DNA of 64,000 nt from JBMFOH01 sp049969715 [NCBI: bacterium] (GTDB lineage Bacteria; DUMJ01): positions 1-64,000 of the forward strand of contig JBMFOH010000005.1 in assembly GCA_049969715.1 (NCBI GenBank). The letters run 5' to 3'. Made by a program: the position numbers and the translations under genes. Shown here piece after piece: positions 61,713 through 64,000 of this stretch (its first letter is position 1; every line of letters starts with the position of its first letter). Below the pieces are notes generated by a model, which made no database searches, was not told where the DNA came from, and saw only the letters and a program-made list of their open reading frames with translations.

Positions 61713-63955
61713 GTATAACCTGCTACTACTGCCTGACCTAAAGAGATTCCACCATCATTACAAGGTACTTGACTATGTAAAAATACTTTAAATCTCTCTT
61801 TCTCTAGATTCTTAATAGTCTTTCTCAATAGAGTTTTATTTTGAAAGCATCCTCCACTTATTACTATGCTATTTATTCTGCTTTCTTCTCTTATAATTCT
61901 TGCCATGTCTAATATTATAAGGGCTATTGTATTATGGAACTTGGCTGAAATCTTTTCTATAGGGACTTTATTTATCTCTTCTACAATTTCTTCTAAAAGG
62001 GGTTTTATCTTTACAATAAACTCTCCATTTAATCTTTCTATATCCCACTTATAGTGGCTTTCTGTAGAGAGATTCTCTCCAATCATCTCTAACTCTACTG
62101 CAGCCTGCCCCTCGTAATCTACTTTTTTGCACACATTGAGTATACTAGAAACTGCATCGAATAACCTACCTAGAGAGGATGTAATAGGGGTGTTTATACC
62201 TTTATCTACTTGGTCTTTTATTATATCTAATTCTTCTTGTGGTATATCTTGGAGAGAGGGAAGGTTTGGTATCTCTCCAAATAGTCTGTATAGATATCCG
62301 ATAGCTAGTCTATATGGTTTTCTTATTGCTAACTCTCCACCGGGCATAGGGAGATATTCAAAATGGGCGATTCTAGAAAATCCACTGTAGTCTGCTATCA
62401 TAAATTCTCCCCCCCAAACATTTCCATCTAATCCGTAGCCCGAGCCATCCATTGCTATCCCTATTACTGATTCAGCAAGACCGTTTTCCGCCATACAGCT
62501 TGCGACATGGGCATAATGATGTTGAACAGGTATTACAGGTATCTCTTTAGAGAGGTTCTGAGCATATCTCGTAGATAAATAGTCAGGATGCATATCACAG
62601 GCTATAACTTTAGGTTCGATCCTGAAGAGTCTTTTGTATAGTTCTATAGTATTAATGAAATGTTTTAATGTCTCTATATTCTCTAGGTCTCCAATGTGTT
62701 GACTTACAAATGCATAGTTTTCCTTTGTGAGACAGAATGTATTCTTTAGTTCTCCCCCACAGGCAAGTACAGATGGTAGGCTGAATGGGAGCTTTATTGG
62801 ACTGGGGGCATACCCTCTTGCCCTTCTTATCATCTGGATATTGCCATCTACTACAGAAACAACACTATCATCATACCTAGAGTATATATCTCTATTATTC
62901 AATAGAAAATACTCCGCTATATCCTTTAATCTTTTTATCGCTTCATCGTTATCCTGACATATGGGCTCTTCGCTCAAGTTTCCACTTGTCATTATTAGAG
63001 GGTTGGGGAATTCTCTTAATATTATATGTTGTAATGGTGTATATGGCAACATTACCCCTAAATAGTTATTATTTGGAGCTACAAAAGTAGATATATTCCT
63101 TCTATCTTTTAATCTCAATAAGACTATAGGACACTGGGGGGACCTCATCAATCTTTCCTCTTCCTCTTGCAGCTCACAGTACAATCTTACTGTCTCTATA
63201 TCCTTCATCATTACAGCAAAAGGTTTACTTGGTCTATGCTTTCTTTCCCTTAGTTTTTTCACTGCATCATTATTTGTAGCGTCACAGGCAAGGTGAAAGC
63301 CACCTAATCCCTTTATAGCGACAATCATTCCCTCCTTTAACAGTCTAATTGTCTCTGATATAGGGTCTTCTATTTCTATTCCTTCTAGCCAGACCTTAGG
63401 TCCACATACTGGACAGGCATTGGGTTGGGCATGGAACCTCCTATTCATCGGATCACCATACTCTTTTTCGCAATCTTTACACATTTTGAATCTCTCCATA
63501 GTGGTATTTTTACGATCATAAGGGATATCTTTTATGATAGTAAATCTTGGTCCACAGTTGGTGCAATTTATAAATGGATATAGGTATCTTCGGTTGTTAG
63601 GGGAAAAGAGCTCTTTTAGACACTCGTCACAGGTAGCTATATCTGGAGAGATAAGCTGATATCCTAGATCTTTTTTACTTTCTTTTATTACAAAATCACT
63701 GTAATTATTAGGTTTAACTTCTTCTATACTTATCTTTTCTATTCTGGCAAGTGGAGGGGATTTCCTTTTTATGTCAGAGATAAAACCTTCTATATCTTCT
63801 GGCTTTCCCTCTATCTCTATCTCTACTGAACTCGATGTATTTAATACCCAACCGTTAAGATGATACTCCTTTGCAAGCTTATAGATGAAAGGACGAAAAC
63901 CTACCCCCTGGACCACCCCATACACACTGAGATGTCTACCTGCTAACTGCTTCAC
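61694..63955 (-). CDS. hypF: Carbamoyltransferase HypF
   Basis: This 753-residue protein makes the carbamoyl thiocarboxylate from which cyanide ligands of [NiFe]-hydrogenases are formed. The domains in order are acylphosphatase-like (GVVQGVGFRPFIY, about 1-90), two zinc fingers with four CxxC pairs (about 105-185), a YrdC-like domain (about 195-370), and a Kae1-like carbamoyltransferase (HHYAHVASCMAE; SGGCFQNKTL). The GTG at 63955 overlaps the end of the probable hypB gene. With hypC about 22 kb away, the organism probably has a [NiFe]-hydrogenase, though no structural genes are in view. Confidence 0.96.
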   Translation of the reverse strand: MKQLAGRHLSVYGVVQGVGFRPFIYKLAKEYHLNGWVLNTSSSVEIEIEGKPEDIEGFISDIKRKSPPLARIEKISIEEVKPNNYSDFVIKESKKDLGYQLISPDIATCDECLKELFSPNNRRYLYPFINCTNCGPRFTIIKDIPYDRKNTTMERFKMCKDCEKEYGDPMNRRFHAQPNACPVCGPKVWLEGIEIEDPISETIRLLKEGMIVAIKGLGGFHLACDATNNDAVKKLRERKHRPSKPFAVMMKDIETVRLYCELQEEEERLMRSPQCPIVLLRLKDRRNISTFVAPNNNYLGVMLPYTPLQHIILREFPNPLIMTSGNLSEEPICQDNDEAIKRLKDIAEYFLLNNRDIYSRYDDSVVSVVDGNIQMIRRARGYAPSPIKLPFSLPSVLACGGELKNTFCLTKENYAFVSQHIGDLENIETLKHFINTIELYKRLFRIEPKVIACDMHPDYLSTRYAQNLSKEIPVIPVQHHYAHVASCMAENGLAESVIGIAMDGSGYGLDGNVWGGEFMIADYSGFSRIAHFEYLPMPGGELAIRKPYRLAIGYLYRLFGEIPNLPSLQDIPQEELDIIKDQVDKGINTPITSSLGRLFDAVSSILNVCKKVDYEGQAAVELEMIGENLSTESHYKWDIERLNGEFIVKIKPLLEEIVEEINKVPIEKISAKFHNTIALIILDMARIIREESRINSIVISGGCFQNKTLLRKTIKNLEKERFKVFLHSQVPCNDGGISLGQAVVAGYTKNKRG

Positions 63956-64000
63956 TTTTTAGCCATTCTACCCACTCTTGTAGTCCTTCTCCTGTTTTAC
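63936..64000 (-). CDS. hypB: Probable HypB GTPase, C-terminal end (partial)
   Basis: The last 21 codons of a gene continue beyond the window edge. They read KTGEGLQEWVEWLKSEAVSR followed by TAG. KTGEG...WLxWL matches the end of HypB, the GTPase delivering nickel to hydrogenase, and the following gene is hypF with a 20-base overlap. The call rests on a short tail and the neighbour. Confidence 0.6.
   Translation of the reverse strand, partial: KTGEGLQEWVEWLKSEAVSR

Noticed and set aside
1-64000. CRISPR arrays, rRNA genes, prophage
   Set aside because: No regularly spaced repeats, no rRNA sequence and no phage gene clusters were seen.

Overview
This 64-kb window is a dense, AT-rich bacterial chromosome segment. 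Arginine is encoded mostly by AGA/AGG and isoleucine often by ATA, genes overlap by a few bases, and TTG and GTG starts are frequent. An LptD/OstA-like protein implies an outer membrane. A pyruvate:ferredoxin-type oxidoreductase, formate-tetrahydrofolate ligase, [NiFe]-hydrogenase maturation genes and late cobalamin genes point to an anaerobe. EndoQ, a threonyl-tRNA synthetase without a TGS domain and a short YidC fit a deep-branching, perhaps thermophilic lineage (Dictyoglomota- or Atribacterota-like). That placement is a guess; no rRNA lies in the window.

Layout. 1-0.6 kb: 5' part of a transposase gene running off the window, with its ribosome site inside a hairpin. 0.75-4.2 kb: a Gfo/Idh/MocA dehydrogenase, lptD, and a decayed second dehydrogenase copy. 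4.2-10.3 kb: tRNA-Ser, tRNA-Arg, then phoH, a PgpH-type HD phosphodiesterase, ybeY, a DgkA-PAP2 fusion, a CorC/HlyC protein and cdd. 10.3-13.7 kb (minus): NUDIX hydrolase, EndoQ, tyrosine recombinase, fabI. 13.7-17.1 kb: ridA and a divergent rhamnose isomerase/kinase pair around a small palindrome. 17.1-21.1 kb: hslU and alaS. 21.1-27.4 kb: heterodimeric ABC exporter, a DUF5693 membrane protein and a secreted two-repeat protein. 27.4-30.7 kb (minus): thrS, DUF167, mutM, coaE.

30.8-32.8 kb (minus): a four-gene operon of DUF2089 regulator, toastrack protein, membrane protein and small protein. All four carry the same short helical motif; this is the best candidate here for an under-described system, probably envelope stress. 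32.9-39.0 kb: porCDAB, then glycerophosphodiesterase, a diacylglycerol glucosyltransferase-like enzyme and a NodB deacetylase. 39.0-40.6 kb: hypC, another Gfo/Idh/MocA enzyme and a possible gene remnant. 40.6-50.5 kb: shikimate and tyrosine genes (tyrA, aroF, aroB, aroK, aroC, aroE, all minus), split between aroB and aroK by an opposing operon, cobQ-cbiB-cobD-pduX, which makes adenosylcobinamide phosphate with its aminopropanol linker.

50.5-58.4 kb: a PEGA/DUF4384 exported protein, then the conserved rpmH-rnpA-yidD-yidC-jag-mnmE-mnmG-rsmG series, normally near the replication origin but here without dnaA or parAB in view, followed by a DUF4446 protein and an M23 peptidase. 58.4-61.7 kb: a UroD-like corrinoid methyltransferase-type protein, fhs and a Spy/CpxP-like protein ending in a strong terminator. 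61.7-64 kb (minus): hypF and the last codons of a probable hypB.

The genes together suggest a fermentative or acetogen-like anaerobe with ferredoxin-linked pyruvate oxidation, hydrogenase, folate one-carbon and corrinoid chemistry. Several intergenic regions have near-consensus sigma-70-type promoters, marked individually below.
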